A stretch of DNA of 38,528 nucleotides from Gammaproteobacteria bacterium (GCA_023488305.1 JAMDEF010000030.1:12917-51444), one strand, 5' to 3'; shown: positions 18,691 to 29,424, numbered from the stretch's first letter. A program made the numbers and translations. The notes: generated by a model not told the origin, from the letters alone.

Positions 18691-20004
18691 ATGACCACAG
18701 GATTATTCTGGTTTACCAATGATCTGCGACTGCATGATCAACCTGCATTATGGAAAATGCAGTCTGTCGATAAACTGATCTGTGTATTTTGTATTGATCC
18801 GCAGTGGTTCAGGCCTAATGGTTTAAATGCTAAAACGATGGGAGAAAGACGCTTACAGTTTTTATATGAATCTCTGGCAGATCTTCAGCAACAATTACAA
18901 CAAGTCGGACAACAGCTGATCATCAAACATCAAACGCCACATAAAGCTCTGACAGAATTAATTGAGTTTTATAACGTTGATATTATCGTTCGCAGTCAGC
19001 ATGCAGGTGTTTACGAAAACCGGCATTGGCATTTGCTGCAACAACAATTTCCCCAGCGAAAGTTTATTACCGAAGTGAGCCATACCCTGTTTGCTGCAGA
19101 GGATTTGCCGTTTGCTATCGGTGACTTACCAGACAGTTTTACCCAGTTTCGTAAACTTGTCGAAAACTTACCACTGCCCAGACCAATGTCTGCACCACAG
19201 CAGTTACCACCGCCACCAGGGCCGATTGCGATAGACAAACTATCACCACCAATATACAAACCTTCTGCATTTCAAGGTGGCGAAACCGCGGCGCTAAAAC
19301 ATATCAGTGAGTATTTTTCTGCGGATCTGCCAGCAAATTACAAGCAGGTTAGAAATGAATTGGATGGCTGGCAACACTCGACCAAATTTTCACCCTGGTT
19401 AGCTCTGGGCTGCCTGTCCGTTCGCCATCTGGTGAGTAAGCTTAGAACCTATGAGCAGAATAAGATCAGCAATGATTCTACTTACTGGATTTATTTTGAA
19501 TTGCTGTGGCGGGAGTATTTTCAATGGTATGCCATGCGGCATGGTGCCAAATTATTTCGTTTTGACGGCATAAAAAATACTAAAAGCCGTCGTTGTTATT
19601 ATCCTGAGCGTTATCAAAAATGGTGCAATGGCAACACACCTTATCCATTGGTCAATGCCTGTATGAAGCAGCTCAATGCTACGGGGTATATGTCAAACCG
19701 GGGCAGGCAAATTGTTGCCAGTTGCTTTGTTTATGATCTGAATCTGGACTGGCGATTTGGCGCTGCGTATTTCGAACAACAGTTGATTGATTATGATGTC
19801 GCCGTTAATTGGGGTAACTGGCAGTATATTGCCGGCGTAGGAGCTGATCCGCGAGGCGGGCGACACTTCAATATAGAAAAGCAGACCCAACAATATGATC
19901 CAAACGGTGAATTTATCCGTCTCTGGCAAGGTGATATTGATCTTGTCCCACTGGATTCAGTCGATGCTGCAGACTGGCCGATCATGCCGCCCCCCAAACA
20001 ATAA
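18691..20004 (+). CDS. DASH-family cryptochrome
   Basis: [59 protein letters not shown]. Confidence 0.9.
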   Translation: MTTGLFWFTNDLRLHDQPALWKMQSVDKLICVFCIDPQWFRPNGLNAKTMGERRLQFLYESLADLQQQLQQVGQQLIIKHQTPHKALTELIEFYNVDIIVRSQHAGVYENRHWHLLQQQFPQRKFITEVSHTLFAAEDLPFAIGDLPDSFTQFRKLVENLPLPRPMSAPQQLPPPPGPIAIDKLSPPIYKPSAFQGGETAALKHISEYFSADLPANYKQVRNELDGWQHSTKFSPWLALGCLSVRHLVSKLRTYEQNKISNDSTYWIYFELLWREYFQWYAMRHGAKLFRFDGIKNTKSRRCYYPERYQKWCNGNTPYPLVNACMKQLNATGYMSNRGRQIVASCFVYDLNLDWRFGAAYFEQQLIDYDVAVNWGNWQYIAGVGADPRGGRHFNIEKQTQQYDPNGEFIRLWQGDIDLVPLDSVDAADWPIMPPPKQ

Positions 20005-21470
20005 TGACCCGTCAACACATCAATATCGTCTGGTTCAAACGTGATTTAAGGCTTGCCGATAACGCAGCTTTTCACGCGGCCTGTGAACAGGATTTACCCA
20101 TTTTATTGTTGTATATAGTTGAACCTTCACTGGTGGCTGATCCGCATTACAGCCTGCGTCATTGGCGGTTTGTCTGGCAATCATTGCAACAACTTAATCA
20201 ACAATTAGCAGCTGATAAAATCAAGGTCGTGGTTATTGAAGGTGAAGCATTAGAAGTGTTTCTACAGGTCCAACAATATTTTCAAATAAACACGGTTTTC
20301 AGTCATCAGGAAATTGGTCTCAATATCACTTTTGACCGAGATAAAACCTTAAACCCGCATTTCAGCCAGCAGCAGATCATTTGGCAAGAGTTTGCTCAAG
20401 GCGCGGTGATTCGTGCGGCAACAACGCGTGATGATTGGGATAAACATTGGCAACAAGTAATGCGGGCACCATTGCTGGAAGCTCGGTGGCAGCAGGCGCA
20501 ATTTATTACTGATTTACCGTTGGCTGACTTTAACTCGCCGGCAGAATGGCAACAAGCTGATGACTCATTTCAATATGGGGGTGAATTAACCGCCTTGAGT
20601 GTGCTAGCCAATTTTTTTGCTGAACGTGGCAGACACTATCACAAGCATATTTCCAGCCCGGATCTAAGTCGTCAAACCTGTTCCAGAATGTCGCCGTATC
20701 TCGCTTGGGGCAATATCAGCCTTCGACAGATTTATCAGCAATTACTGCAGCACTGGAATGAGCCCGGCTGGCGCAGACCCTTGACTGCATTTGCCTCAAG
20801 GCTGCACTGGCATTGTCATTTTATGCAGAAGTTTGAAAGCGAAACGGCAATGGAATATCGCCCAGTAAATCGTGGTTATCAAAGTTATCCCTGGCGAGAT
20901 GATAAGCAATCGGAAGTCGACTTATTAGCCTGGCAACGCGGTAAAACCGGTTATCCATTGGTGGATGCCAGCATGCGCTGTTTGATAGCTACTGGGTATA
21001 TCAATTTTCGTATGCGCGCGATGTTAGTAAGTTTTCTTTGTCATCAACTGCATATCGATTGGCATCGTGGTGCACATCATCTGGCTCAGCTGTTTCTGGA
21101 TTTTGAGCCGGGTATTCACTATCCACAACTACAAATGCAGGCAGGCGTGACTGGCACCAACACGATTCGAATATACAATCCAACCAAGCAAGCCGAAGAA
21201 CAGGATCCCGAAGGCAAGTTTATTCGTGAATGGTTACCCGAGCTTAGCGAATTGCCCAATGAGATTATTCATCGACCATGGGAAGTCACGCCAATGGAGT
21301 CGATGATGTTAAATTTTGAGTTAGGGCGAGATTACCCCTTTCCCATTGTTGATATTAAAGCTACCTCAAAACAAAGCCGGGATAGTTTATGGGCCTGGCG
21401 TAAACGAGATGATGTCCAGCAGGAAAATCAACGGATATTACGTCGTCATGTGCGCTTAACTTCACGTTAA
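20004..21470 (+). CDS. Cryptochrome/photolyase family protein (atypical FAD-binding region)
   Basis: [93 protein letters not shown]; start overlaps the cry stop (TAATG). Confidence 0.88.
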   Translation: MTRQHINIVWFKRDLRLADNAAFHAACEQDLPILLLYIVEPSLVADPHYSLRHWRFVWQSLQQLNQQLAADKIKVVVIEGEALEVFLQVQQYFQINTVFSHQEIGLNITFDRDKTLNPHFSQQQIIWQEFAQGAVIRAATTRDDWDKHWQQVMRAPLLEARWQQAQFITDLPLADFNSPAEWQQADDSFQYGGELTALSVLANFFAERGRHYHKHISSPDLSRQTCSRMSPYLAWGNISLRQIYQQLLQHWNEPGWRRPLTAFASRLHWHCHFMQKFESETAMEYRPVNRGYQSYPWRDDKQSEVDLLAWQRGKTGYPLVDASMRCLIATGYINFRMRAMLVSFLCHQLHIDWHRGAHHLAQLFLDFEPGIHYPQLQMQAGVTGTNTIRIYNPTKQAEEQDPEGKFIREWLPELSELPNEIIHRPWEVTPMESMMLNFELGRDYPFPIVDIKATSKQSRDSLWAWRKRDDVQQENQRILRRHVRLTSR

Positions 21471-21549
21471 TATATGTGCATTGCTATTAACTCAGTCAAG
21501 CACTGATAATATGGCTTGAACACCCTCAATTTTATTTTCCGGAGAATAT

Positions 21550-22518
21550 ATGACATTAGCCTTTGCTGCTGTGGTGGTCGGTCTAGCCTTGTTAGTTTGG
21601 AGTGCAGATCGATTTATCGACGGTGCCGCCGTTTCCGCCCGGTATTTTGGTATGCCACCTTTGTTAATCGGCATGGTAATTGTGGGGTTTGGTACTTCGG
21701 CTCCGGAAATGGTGGTATCAGCAATAGCTGCAACGCAAGGCAATCCGGGTTTGGCGCTGGGCAATGCATATGGTTCAAACATCACTAATATCGCATTGAT
21801 ATTGGGTTTGACAGCGGTATTAAGTCCTATTGCCGTGCATTCTCAGGTTCTACGCAAAGAATTACCAATTCTGATTGGCGTTACAGCATTAGCCGCATGG
21901 CAATTAGCCGATGGAACGTTATCCAGATTTGATGCCGGTATTTTGATATTGGTGTTTTTTATATTGATGGGCTGGACCATTTATCAGGGCATGAGGAAGT
22001 CGCCGGATGCGTTTGGCACAGAAATGGAAGCCGAATTCAACACTGAAACCATGAGCCTGAAAAAGGCCTTGATATGGTTATTTATCGGGCTGGTTTTATT
22101 GATTATCAGTTCACGAATTTTAGTATGGGGTGCTGTTGAAATTGCCGTCGCTTTTGGAGTGAGTGACCTCATTATTGGTTTAACGGTGGTGGCTATCGGT
22201 ACCTCATTACCAGAGCTAGCATCATCATTAATTGCAGTAAAAAAAGGCGAACACGATATCGCGCTTGGCAATGTGATTGGTTCAAATTTGTTTAACACAT
22301 TGGCTGTGGTCGGTATTGCCGGATTGATTCATCCGTTTGCGGTGCCAGCTGAAGTATTGTCACGTGACGTCGTCGTGATGGCGGGGTTGACTATTCTGCT
22401 ATTTATCTTTGGCTTTGGTATCGGCAGACAAGGAAGAATCAATCGTCTTGAAGGGGGCTTTTTCATGATGGTGTTTGTTGCTTACACCGCTTATCTAATC
22501 AGTACTATCGTGACTTGA
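21550..22518 (+). CDS. Calcium/sodium antiporter (CaCA/YrbG family)
   Basis: Two internal repeats GFGTSAPEMVVSAIAATQGNPGLALGNAYGSNITNI and AIGTSLPELASSLIAVKKGEHDIALGNVIGSNLFN. Confidence 0.93.
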   Translation: MTLAFAAVVVGLALLVWSADRFIDGAAVSARYFGMPPLLIGMVIVGFGTSAPEMVVSAIAATQGNPGLALGNAYGSNITNIALILGLTAVLSPIAVHSQVLRKELPILIGVTALAAWQLADGTLSRFDAGILILVFFILMGWTIYQGMRKSPDAFGTEMEAEFNTETMSLKKALIWLFIGLVLLIISSRILVWGAVEIAVAFGVSDLIIGLTVVAIGTSLPELASSLIAVKKGEHDIALGNVIGSNLFNTLAVVGIAGLIHPFAVPAEVLSRDVVVMAGLTILLFIFGFGIGRQGRINRLEGGFFMMVFVAYTAYLISTIVT

Positions 22519-22532
22519 ACCCGGAGTTTGGC

Positions 22533-23417
22533 ATGATGCAATGGTTATTACAGTTTTGGGAGCAGAACTCAGCATTAATTCTAGCCATTGGTTATAAGCT
22601 GGTGATGACGGTGGTGGTATTGATTGCGGCTACCGTCATCTCTCGTTTGATACGACGGGTATTTACTAATACCAATTTCAAATTTAACAGTATTGACCCT
22701 GCGGTCATCAAGTTATTCAGCTCAACCATGGCCTACTTGGTCTATGTCGTCGCGGTGTTAATTATTCTCGATATGTTCGGTTTTAATACTGCAAGTATTA
22801 TTGCCTTATTGGGGGCTGCTGGTCTTGCGGTAGGTTTGGCTTTACGAGAAACGCTAAGCAATATTGCTGCTGGCATCATGCTGTTGTTTTTAAAGCCTTT
22901 CAAACTTGATGACTTTATTCAGTGTGGAGAACTGGTGGGTGGGGTTCGAGAAATCGGTTTATTTACCACCGTGCTTCAAACCCCTGATGGATTATATATT
23001 TCCGTGCCCAACAGTCGTTTGTGGGGTGCGCCGATTACCAATTTTACTCGTAACAGCACGCGGCGACTGGAAGTTATTGTTGGCATTTCCTATAGCGATC
23101 CAATTGATGTGGCATTGGAGGTGCTTCATAAAGTTGTGGAAAGTCATCCAGCCTTGTTGGAAACGCCAGCACCGCAGATCTTTGTTTCCTCAATGGGAGA
23201 GAGTTCCATCCAATTACATATGCGAGCCTGGACAACGATAGATGTATTCTGGAAAACCTATTGGGAGTTAAACAAAATCGTTAAAGAGCAAATCGAAGCT
23301 GCCGGTTTGACGATTCCATTCCCTCAGCGGGTATTAACACTGGCAGATAATTTAACAATTTCAAAAAAACAAAATGAAGTGGAAGCGGAAGCGAATTCAA
23401 AACTAAGTCAGCACTAA
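22533..23417 (+). CDS. MscS-family mechanosensitive ion channel
   Basis: ASIIALLGAAGLAVGLALRETLSNIAAGIMLLFLKPFKLDDFI; VPNSRLWGAPITNF; ATG at 22533 has upstream CCGGAG (ORF track uses TTG at 22515). Confidence 0.92.
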   Translation: MMQWLLQFWEQNSALILAIGYKLVMTVVVLIAATVISRLIRRVFTNTNFKFNSIDPAVIKLFSSTMAYLVYVVAVLIILDMFGFNTASIIALLGAAGLAVGLALRETLSNIAAGIMLLFLKPFKLDDFIQCGELVGGVREIGLFTTVLQTPDGLYISVPNSRLWGAPITNFTRNSTRRLEVIVGISYSDPIDVALEVLHKVVESHPALLETPAPQIFVSSMGESSIQLHMRAWTTIDVFWKTYWELNKIVKEQIEAAGLTIPFPQRVLTLADNLTISKKQNEVEAEANSKLSQH

Positions 23418-23423
23418 AATATA

Positions 23424-23439
23424 TGTGACTTGCATCACA
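23424..23439. promoter_or_regulatory. Consensus CRP/Vfr-type binding site
   Basis: TGTGA-cttgca-TCACA, exact consensus half-sites and spacing, inside 18-bp ATGTGACTTGCATCACAT. Confidence 0.65.
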
Positions 23440-23493
23440 TAAATTTTTGTAAGATACTCCCGCTCTTAAGTGTTTGATTACTAAGGATTGGGT

Positions 23494-24480
23494 ATGAAGA
23501 CGGGGTTGGGTGATGTCGATAATGAGTGTCTACAGGTCGTATTAGACATTATCAGTGATGGTGTATGGGATTGGCATGCTAACACCGGCTATGTTTATCG
23601 CAGTCCTGGCTGGGGTCGAATGTTGGGTTATCCTGCTGACGCCATCCCTTCTACCATAGCGTTTTGGGAAGGATCCTTGCATCCAGAAGATCGCGAACGT
23701 GTACTCAAACATTTTGACGATTACATCCATAATCACACCAGCATTTATCATCTTGAATACCGCTTCCGCAAGGCCGACAACACCTACCTATGGTTAGAAG
23801 ACCGCGCCAAAATCATTGAGTGGAATGAAGATGGATCGGTCGCCAGGATGATTGGCGCCCATCGTGATATTCATGCGCGCAAAATGAATCTGGAACGACT
23901 TGCAGAGCAAAATCATTCGCTTGAAGATTTAGTTGAAGAACGTACCCATCAGTTAATTCAAACTAATGCTGAATTAGAAAATAAAATTGCCGAGGTTCAG
24001 CGATTGGCAGAAACCGATACGCTTACTGGCGTGGCTAATCGTTACCGGCTGGAGAAAACCCTGGAGCATGAAGTAGAGCGTGCTGAACGTTTTCATCAGC
24101 CCTTATCCGTGATTGCGCTGGATATTGATGATTTTAAGATCGTTAATGATGAGTTCGGTCATGCCAATGGTGACATGGTGCTGGTGCAAATGAGTCGACT
24201 GTTGAAAAAGAACATTCGCGAAATTGATTTACTGGCGCGTTGGGGCGGTGATGAGTTTATGATTCTGTTACCTAATACCGGGCTTGAAGCTGCTGCGCAT
24301 ACCGCTGAAAAATTACGTCAACTTATTGTTGATGCCAAACTGGATAAGCGCGCCACAATCACTACAAGTTTCGGTGTTGCTCAATTGCGTCAGGGCGAGT
24401 CAGCTATGCGTTTATCTATTCGTGCTGACAACGCCCTTTATCAATCAAAAGAGTCTGGAAAAAACCGTATCAGTTCCTAA
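23494..24480 (+). CDS. PAS-domain diguanylate cyclase
   Basis: PAS_3-like N-terminus; [10 protein letters not shown]...[12 protein letters not shown]; RxxD (REID) five residues before GGDEF. Confidence 0.92.
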   Translation: MKTGLGDVDNECLQVVLDIISDGVWDWHANTGYVYRSPGWGRMLGYPADAIPSTIAFWEGSLHPEDRERVLKHFDDYIHNHTSIYHLEYRFRKADNTYLWLEDRAKIIEWNEDGSVARMIGAHRDIHARKMNLERLAEQNHSLEDLVEERTHQLIQTNAELENKIAEVQRLAETDTLTGVANRYRLEKTLEHEVERAERFHQPLSVIALDIDDFKIVNDEFGHANGDMVLVQMSRLLKKNIREIDLLARWGGDEFMILLPNTGLEAAAHTAEKLRQLIVDAKLDKRATITTSFGVAQLRQGESAMRLSIRADNALYQSKESGKNRISS

Positions 24481-25793
24481 ACTAGTCTTGCCCAGAGGTC
24501 GTGTTCATCTGCTTCTTCGAATTCAACTTCGACGATATCGCCAACTTTTAAATGGGTTGCGTGATCGATAAATACCTGACCATCTATTTCTGGTGCATCG
24601 GCACGACTACGTCCTACCGCACCTTCTTCAACTACTTCATCAATAATGACAAAATCGCGTTTGCCCACTTTTTGTTGCAAACGCTGAGCACTGATTTCGG
24701 CTTGTTTAGCCATAAAACGGGCCAGACGTTGTTCTTTAACTTCTTCCGGTACTGGATCGGGCAGTTGGTTTGCCACTGCACCATCTACCGGTGAATATTT
24801 AAATGCACCCGCTTTATCCAATTGAGCTTGATCCAGAAAATCCAATAATTCTTCAAATTCAGCTTCGGTTTCACCAGGGAAGCCCACAATAAAGGTACTG
24901 CGTAAGGTGATTTCAGGACAAATCGCCCGCCATGCATGGATTCGTTCAAGATTGTTCTGTGAAGAAGCGGGACGTTTCATTAGTTTCAGAATACGTGGGC
25001 TGGCATGCTGAAATGGAATATCCAGATAAGGCAGAATCTTGCCTTCGGCCATCAACGGAATCACATCATCAACATGCGGGTACGGGTAAACATAATGCAT
25101 CCGTACCCAAATGCCGAGTTCACCCAGTGCTTTGGCCATGGCAGTAAAGCGAGTGGCAATTTTTTCACCCTGCCATTCGTATTCGGCATATTTCAAATCC
25201 ACACCGTAGGCACTGGTATCTTGAGATATCACGAGGATTTCTTTTACACCAGCATCGGCTAAACGTTTTGCTTCAGCGATGACCTGATTAACAGGACGGC
25301 TGACTAAGTCACCACGCATTGACGGAATAATGCAGAAGGTACAGCGATGATTACAGCCCTCGGAAATTTTCAGGTACGCATAATGGCGAGGAGTCAGTTT
25401 GATGCCTTCAGGTGGTACCAAACTGATAAACGGATCATGGGGTTGCGGTAAGTGTTTGTGCACAGCACCAACCACTTCTTCCAGCGCATGAGCACCGGTA
25501 ATCTCCAGTACCTGCGGATGTCTTTCACGAATCGTATTATCACGGCTACCCAGACAACCGGTGACAATAACTTTGCCATTATGGGCGATGGCCTCACCGA
25601 TACTCTCCAGCGATTCTTCAACAGCAGAATCAATAAACCCACAGGTATTAACCACAACAAGATCAGCATCATCGTAATTTGCTGAAATCTCATAACCTTC
25701 GGAACGTAGCTTGGTGATAATGCGTTCGCTGTCGACCAGCGCTTTGGGGCAACCGAGACTGACAAAACCGACCTGTGGAGCTTTCATAAGCAT
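24477..25793 (-). CDS. rimO: Ribosomal protein S12 methylthiotransferase
   Basis: [39 protein letters not shown] radical-SAM motif; C-terminal TRAM domain. Confidence 0.97.
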   Translation of the reverse strand: MLMKAPQVGFVSLGCPKALVDSERIITKLRSEGYEISANYDDADLVVVNTCGFIDSAVEESLESIGEAIAHNGKVIVTGCLGSRDNTIRERHPQVLEITGAHALEEVVGAVHKHLPQPHDPFISLVPPEGIKLTPRHYAYLKISEGCNHRCTFCIIPSMRGDLVSRPVNQVIAEAKRLADAGVKEILVISQDTSAYGVDLKYAEYEWQGEKIATRFTAMAKALGELGIWVRMHYVYPYPHVDDVIPLMAEGKILPYLDIPFQHASPRILKLMKRPASSQNNLERIHAWRAICPEITLRSTFIVGFPGETEAEFEELLDFLDQAQLDKAGAFKYSPVDGAVANQLPDPVPEEVKEQRLARFMAKQAEISAQRLQQKVGKRDFVIIDEVVEEGAVGRSRADAPEIDGQVFIDHATHLKVGDIVEVEFEEADEHDLWARLV

Positions 25794-26010
25794 AACCTGT
25801 AACTGGGAGAGTGTAAAAGGCGGCTATTCTATCTTGTTTACTATACCGCTGGTAATCTTTCATAGCCGTCTCTATCGAAAAAGTGGATGAAAAACTGCTG
25901 CCATATTGATTACGATTTCAGTGACTTATAATCATTCAGATGTATGCGAGTAATTGTTTGTCTCGTTATATCCGAGCATAATTTACCGTGTCAGAACACC
26001 CGAGGTGATT

Positions 26011-26793
26011 ATGATGATAAAAGCAATTTTATTTGATATCAGTGGTGTATTGCATGTTGATAAGCTACCAGTTGCTGGTGCTATTGAAGCCATTCAGCGG
26101 GCTCGAGACGAGCAAAAGATCGTCCGGTTTGTGACCAATACATCCCGCAGTACCAGCACGGACATGTTGCAATCTTTATTACAAATGGGTTTTGACCTAA
26201 GTGTAGACGAAGTATTTACTGCTCCGGTGGCGCTAAGACAAGTGCTGCAGCAACGCAAATTACGTCCGTATTGTCTGGTTCACAAAAATTTGCTGCCGGA
26301 ATTTGCCCAACTGGATCAGAATTCTCCTAATGCTGTGGTAGTTGCGGATGCCGCTAATGGTTTTAATTATGAGAGCATGAATCGTGCATTTCAGTTGATT
26401 ATGCAAGGGGCTCCCTTATTGGGTGTTGGTTTGAATCGTTATTTTCGACAAAACAATCAGTTATTGTTGGATGCGGGGCCTTTTATAGCTGCACTTGAAT
26501 TTGCTTGTGATGTGGAAGCTGAGATTTTAGGGAAACCGGCGAAAGCATTTTTTCAAACGGCAGTGGAATCGACAGGTTTTAAAGCTGAAGAAGTACTCAT
26601 GATTGGTGATGATGTGTTTGCCGACGTGGAAGGGGCATTGGCTGCAGGATTAAGAGCCTGTCTGGTGCAAACTGGGAAATATACACCAGGAGACGAAGAG
26701 AAGATTCGTCATCCCGGTGCATGGCTTTGTCCTAATGTGGTCGATGCGGTAAATCGGGTGATTAAACCGTCCTATGATTATTCGAACAGATAG
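26011..26793 (+). CDS. HAD-IIA family hydrolase (LHPP/TIGR01458-like)
   Basis: MMIKAILFDISGVLHVDKLPVAGAIEAIQR; VTNTSR; GKPAKAFFQTAV; MIGDDVFADVEGALAAGLR. Confidence 0.88.
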   Translation: MMIKAILFDISGVLHVDKLPVAGAIEAIQRARDEQKIVRFVTNTSRSTSTDMLQSLLQMGFDLSVDEVFTAPVALRQVLQQRKLRPYCLVHKNLLPEFAQLDQNSPNAVVVADAANGFNYESMNRAFQLIMQGAPLLGVGLNRYFRQNNQLLLDAGPFIAALEFACDVEAEILGKPAKAFFQTAVESTGFKAEEVLMIGDDVFADVEGALAAGLRACLVQTGKYTPGDEEKIRHPGAWLCPNVVDAVNRVIKPSYDYSNR

Positions 26794-27566
26794 GCGCCAT
26801 ACCCGACAACACTGTCTTTTTTGCCAACCACATCACCTGAATTACTTAAGGCCATGATTTGCCCTGACATATTTTCATTACGGGCAAACTCGAGAAAGCC
26901 ACGAATGGCATCACAGCCGCAAGCATGAAATTTATCAATATCATGATTATCCATACTGATGATCGCTTGAGAAGTATATTGGTCAATTTTGCGAGCGGTT
27001 TCGTAATCCAGATAGTGGCTCAGATCAGAACTGATCACGATTAATGACTTAGCATCTTTGGTTGCAGTGCCCAATACATCGGCAATTAATGCAGAACTGG
27101 CTTTACCGGTCAACAACGGCACAATTTCAAATTGGTTAAGCGAATATTGTAAAAAAGGTAATTGGACTTCCAGGCAATGTTCGCTGTCGTGTGGGCTTTC
27201 GTAGGTTTCCACCCCTTTAATGCGGCTTAACTGTGGATAGATTTTTTTGTCTACAGCCACACTGCCCATCGGGGTGGCAAAATAATCTGCCTCACTCATC
27301 GCTACGCCTTTAAAGTCCGTTCGGTGAGAGGGGCCAATTAACACGACACGTTCAATATCATCAGCAATTTCCATTAAAGACTGATATGCCTTGGCAGCAA
27401 CCTGGCCGGAATAGAAAAAACCACCATGCGGCACAATCAGTGCTTTCGCGCGATGATGTATATGATCAGAGGGGTTATCAAACTGTTTGGTGAGCAGGTC
27501 TTCCAGCTCGGTCGATCGGGCGGGATAATACAAACCTGCAACTGCGCTTGGGCGAATCGAAATCAT
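26778..27566 (-). CDS. MEMO1/AmmeMemoRadiSam system protein B family
   Basis: IRPSAVAGLYYPA; LIVPHGGFFYSG; VLIGPSHR; EHCLEVQLPFLQ; ISSDLSHY; start MISIRPS at 27566. Confidence 0.92.
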   Translation of the reverse strand: MISIRPSAVAGLYYPARSTELEDLLTKQFDNPSDHIHHRAKALIVPHGGFFYSGQVAAKAYQSLMEIADDIERVVLIGPSHRTDFKGVAMSEADYFATPMGSVAVDKKIYPQLSRIKGVETYESPHDSEHCLEVQLPFLQYSLNQFEIVPLLTGKASSALIADVLGTATKDAKSLIVISSDLSHYLDYETARKIDQYTSQAIISMDNHDIDKFHACGCDAIRGFLEFARNENMSGQIMALSNSGDVVGKKDSVVGYGAYLFE

Positions 27567-27647
27567 GGTGTTTATCCTTAAGTCGAAGACTATGGATGAT
27601 TGAGTATTCGCTTCGCAATATGGATTTTCAAGCAAGGATTTAGCCGT

Positions 27648-27692
27648 AAAAATGATCAACACCCGAACTCCTGATTTTTCGGGCGTTGATCA
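27648..27692 (-). terminator. Intrinsic terminator, minus strand
   Basis: Minus-strand RNA TGATCAACGCCCGAA-N10-TTCGGGTGTTGATCA (15-bp stem, one G-U) followed by TTTTT; the G-U pair forms only in the minus-strand transcript. Confidence 0.82.
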
Positions 27693-27770
27693 CTTACATG
27701 AATTTTTCCCTAAATATCAATGTGGTAGCGATGAGACATAGTGGTGCGCAAACCACTGATATTTAATAAA

Positions 27771-28427
27771 TTATGCTTCGCCTTTAAGCAGTAAGGCTTC
27801 ATATTCTTCCATGGTAATAATGCCGCCTTCCAAAGCCACTTTGGCTTTTTCTTCATCCTCAATCACATCTTGCAATGCATCAAGTCGTTTCCACACGGGT
27901 AACGGTGTTTCACATTCAGTTTTAGGTACATAACGGGATTCGCTAATGCGTTTGTAACGATGAATATAACGCGGACAGTTTTGAAACATATCCTCAATGG
28001 TCACTTTTACCACCAGTTCGGCTTCATGGAATAAAGCGAGGTTTGCTGGATCACGGCTCAATTCGGCAGTGCCATGCACTCGTACCCGATGCGGGTTTTC
28101 AAAATCGATAAACAGCATGCCAATTTTTTTATTGGCATCAATATTACCCATCGACAGATACATGCCGTTGCCATCCAGGCTGGGGAAAGCAAGAGTCTTA
28201 TCATCGAGGATTTTGACAAAGCCAACATCACCGCCTTTATACGAGCAGGTTGGAAAACCACGGTGATCGACTGACGACAGAAAAAAGAAATCGCGGCTGG
28301 CGATAAACTCACGGTGCTGATCAGTTATGTAATCGGTGATGATGGCTTCGCCAACCCGATCGGCGAGCTTTTCTTTATTGAATTCCTGTTGTAATTGCCG
28401 GTGCTGTAAACCATAGATTTCAGTCAT
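27771..28427 (-). CDS. Pyridoxamine 5'-phosphate oxidase family protein
   Basis: FFFLSSVDHRGFPTCSYKGGDVGFVKILDDKTLAFPSLDGNGMYLSMGNI..IGMLFIDFENPHRVRVHGTAEL; start MTEIYGLQHRQL. Confidence 0.88.
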   Translation of the reverse strand: MTEIYGLQHRQLQQEFNKEKLADRVGEAIITDYITDQHREFIASRDFFFLSSVDHRGFPTCSYKGGDVGFVKILDDKTLAFPSLDGNGMYLSMGNIDANKKIGMLFIDFENPHRVRVHGTAELSRDPANLALFHEAELVVKVTIEDMFQNCPRYIHRYKRISESRYVPKTECETPLPVWKRLDALQDVIEDEEKAKVALEGGIITMEEYEALLLKGEA

Positions 28428-28506
28428 ATATTTCTCTCTGTAATGATAGTGAAGCTTATTGTTATGGCCGACAGTTGAGCATTGTCTCCAAGGACTGTCA
28501 AATAGC

Positions 28507-29418
28507 TCAGCAATCCAGCCAAGGTGCATTACGAGAGAAATAATTTTGCAAATAAGCAATCAAGATCTGGCTGCGTCTTGGTAAATAACGGGTTTGTGGG
28601 TACACCGCGTAAATCCCAAGCTCACTGTCGTGCATATAGTCACGCAATATGACCTGCAGTTGGCCCGACTGCACTGCCTGGTAACAAATGAAATCAGGTG
28701 AAGTGATAATGCCTTGTCCTGCTATGGCAGCATCACATAGGAAATTGCCATTATTGGCAGAAATTTTTCCTTGCAAATGCAGGCTTATCGGACTGCCATC
28801 CTGTTGAAACTGCCAACTTTCAGAAGTGTTTCGATAATGCAAAATGGCATGGCCATTGGTGAGATCGGTTGGGATGACGGGCGTGCCATGGTAGGCAAGA
28901 TATTCAGGACTGGCGCAAACAACCAGTCGGGTGGACGATAGTTTTTTGGCAATTAATGTTGAGTCATCCAACCTGGAGATGCGTATCGCCAAATCAAAAC
29001 CATCGGCAATCAAATCAACCAGCCGGTCATTAAAGTCAATCGACATTTCAATCAATGGATGTATCAGTTGAAACTCCTGCAGAGCAGGACCCAGATGCAT
29101 TAAACCAAACGAGACGGGTGCAGAAATCCGCAGTTTGCCACTTAATTCGGCTTCAATATCCGATATCTGCGCTTCTGCTTCAGCAATATCATCTAGTAAA
29201 CGCAAACAATGTTGATAATAACGGTGTCCGGCCTCGGTCAGCGTTTGGCGTCGGGTGGTGCGTTGCAGCAGAGTCACATTCAAACGCTTTTCCAACTCCT
29301 TTAACCGCTTACTGACCGCTGATTTCACGGTATCAAGCTGTTCGGCAGCAAGACTGATACTGCCGGCTTCGACAATACGTTTAAAAGTTTGCATATCTTC
29401 AATTTGATTCACCAACAC
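28507..29418 (-). CDS. LysR-family transcriptional regulator
   Basis: MQTFKRIVEAGSISLAAEQLDTVKSAVSKRLKELEKRLNVTLLQRTTRRQTLTEAG. Confidence 0.95.
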   Translation of the reverse strand: MLVNQIEDMQTFKRIVEAGSISLAAEQLDTVKSAVSKRLKELEKRLNVTLLQRTTRRQTLTEAGHRYYQHCLRLLDDIAEAEAQISDIEAELSGKLRISAPVSFGLMHLGPALQEFQLIHPLIEMSIDFNDRLVDLIADGFDLAIRISRLDDSTLIAKKLSSTRLVVCASPEYLAYHGTPVIPTDLTNGHAILHYRNTSESWQFQQDGSPISLHLQGKISANNGNFLCDAAIAGQGIITSPDFICYQAVQSGQLQVILRDYMHDSELGIYAVYPQTRYLPRRSQILIAYLQNYFSRNAPWLDC

Positions 29419-29424
29419 ATCCTC

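Noticed and set aside
21514-21519. TCAAGC/GCTTGA inverted repeat after the photolyase gene
   Set aside because: Only a 6-bp stem with a 12-nt loop and no clear T tract; too weak to call a terminator or operator.
25394-25765. 123-aa ORF on the same strand as rimO in another frame
   Set aside because: Fully contained in rimO, whose radical-SAM motifs confirm the primary frame.
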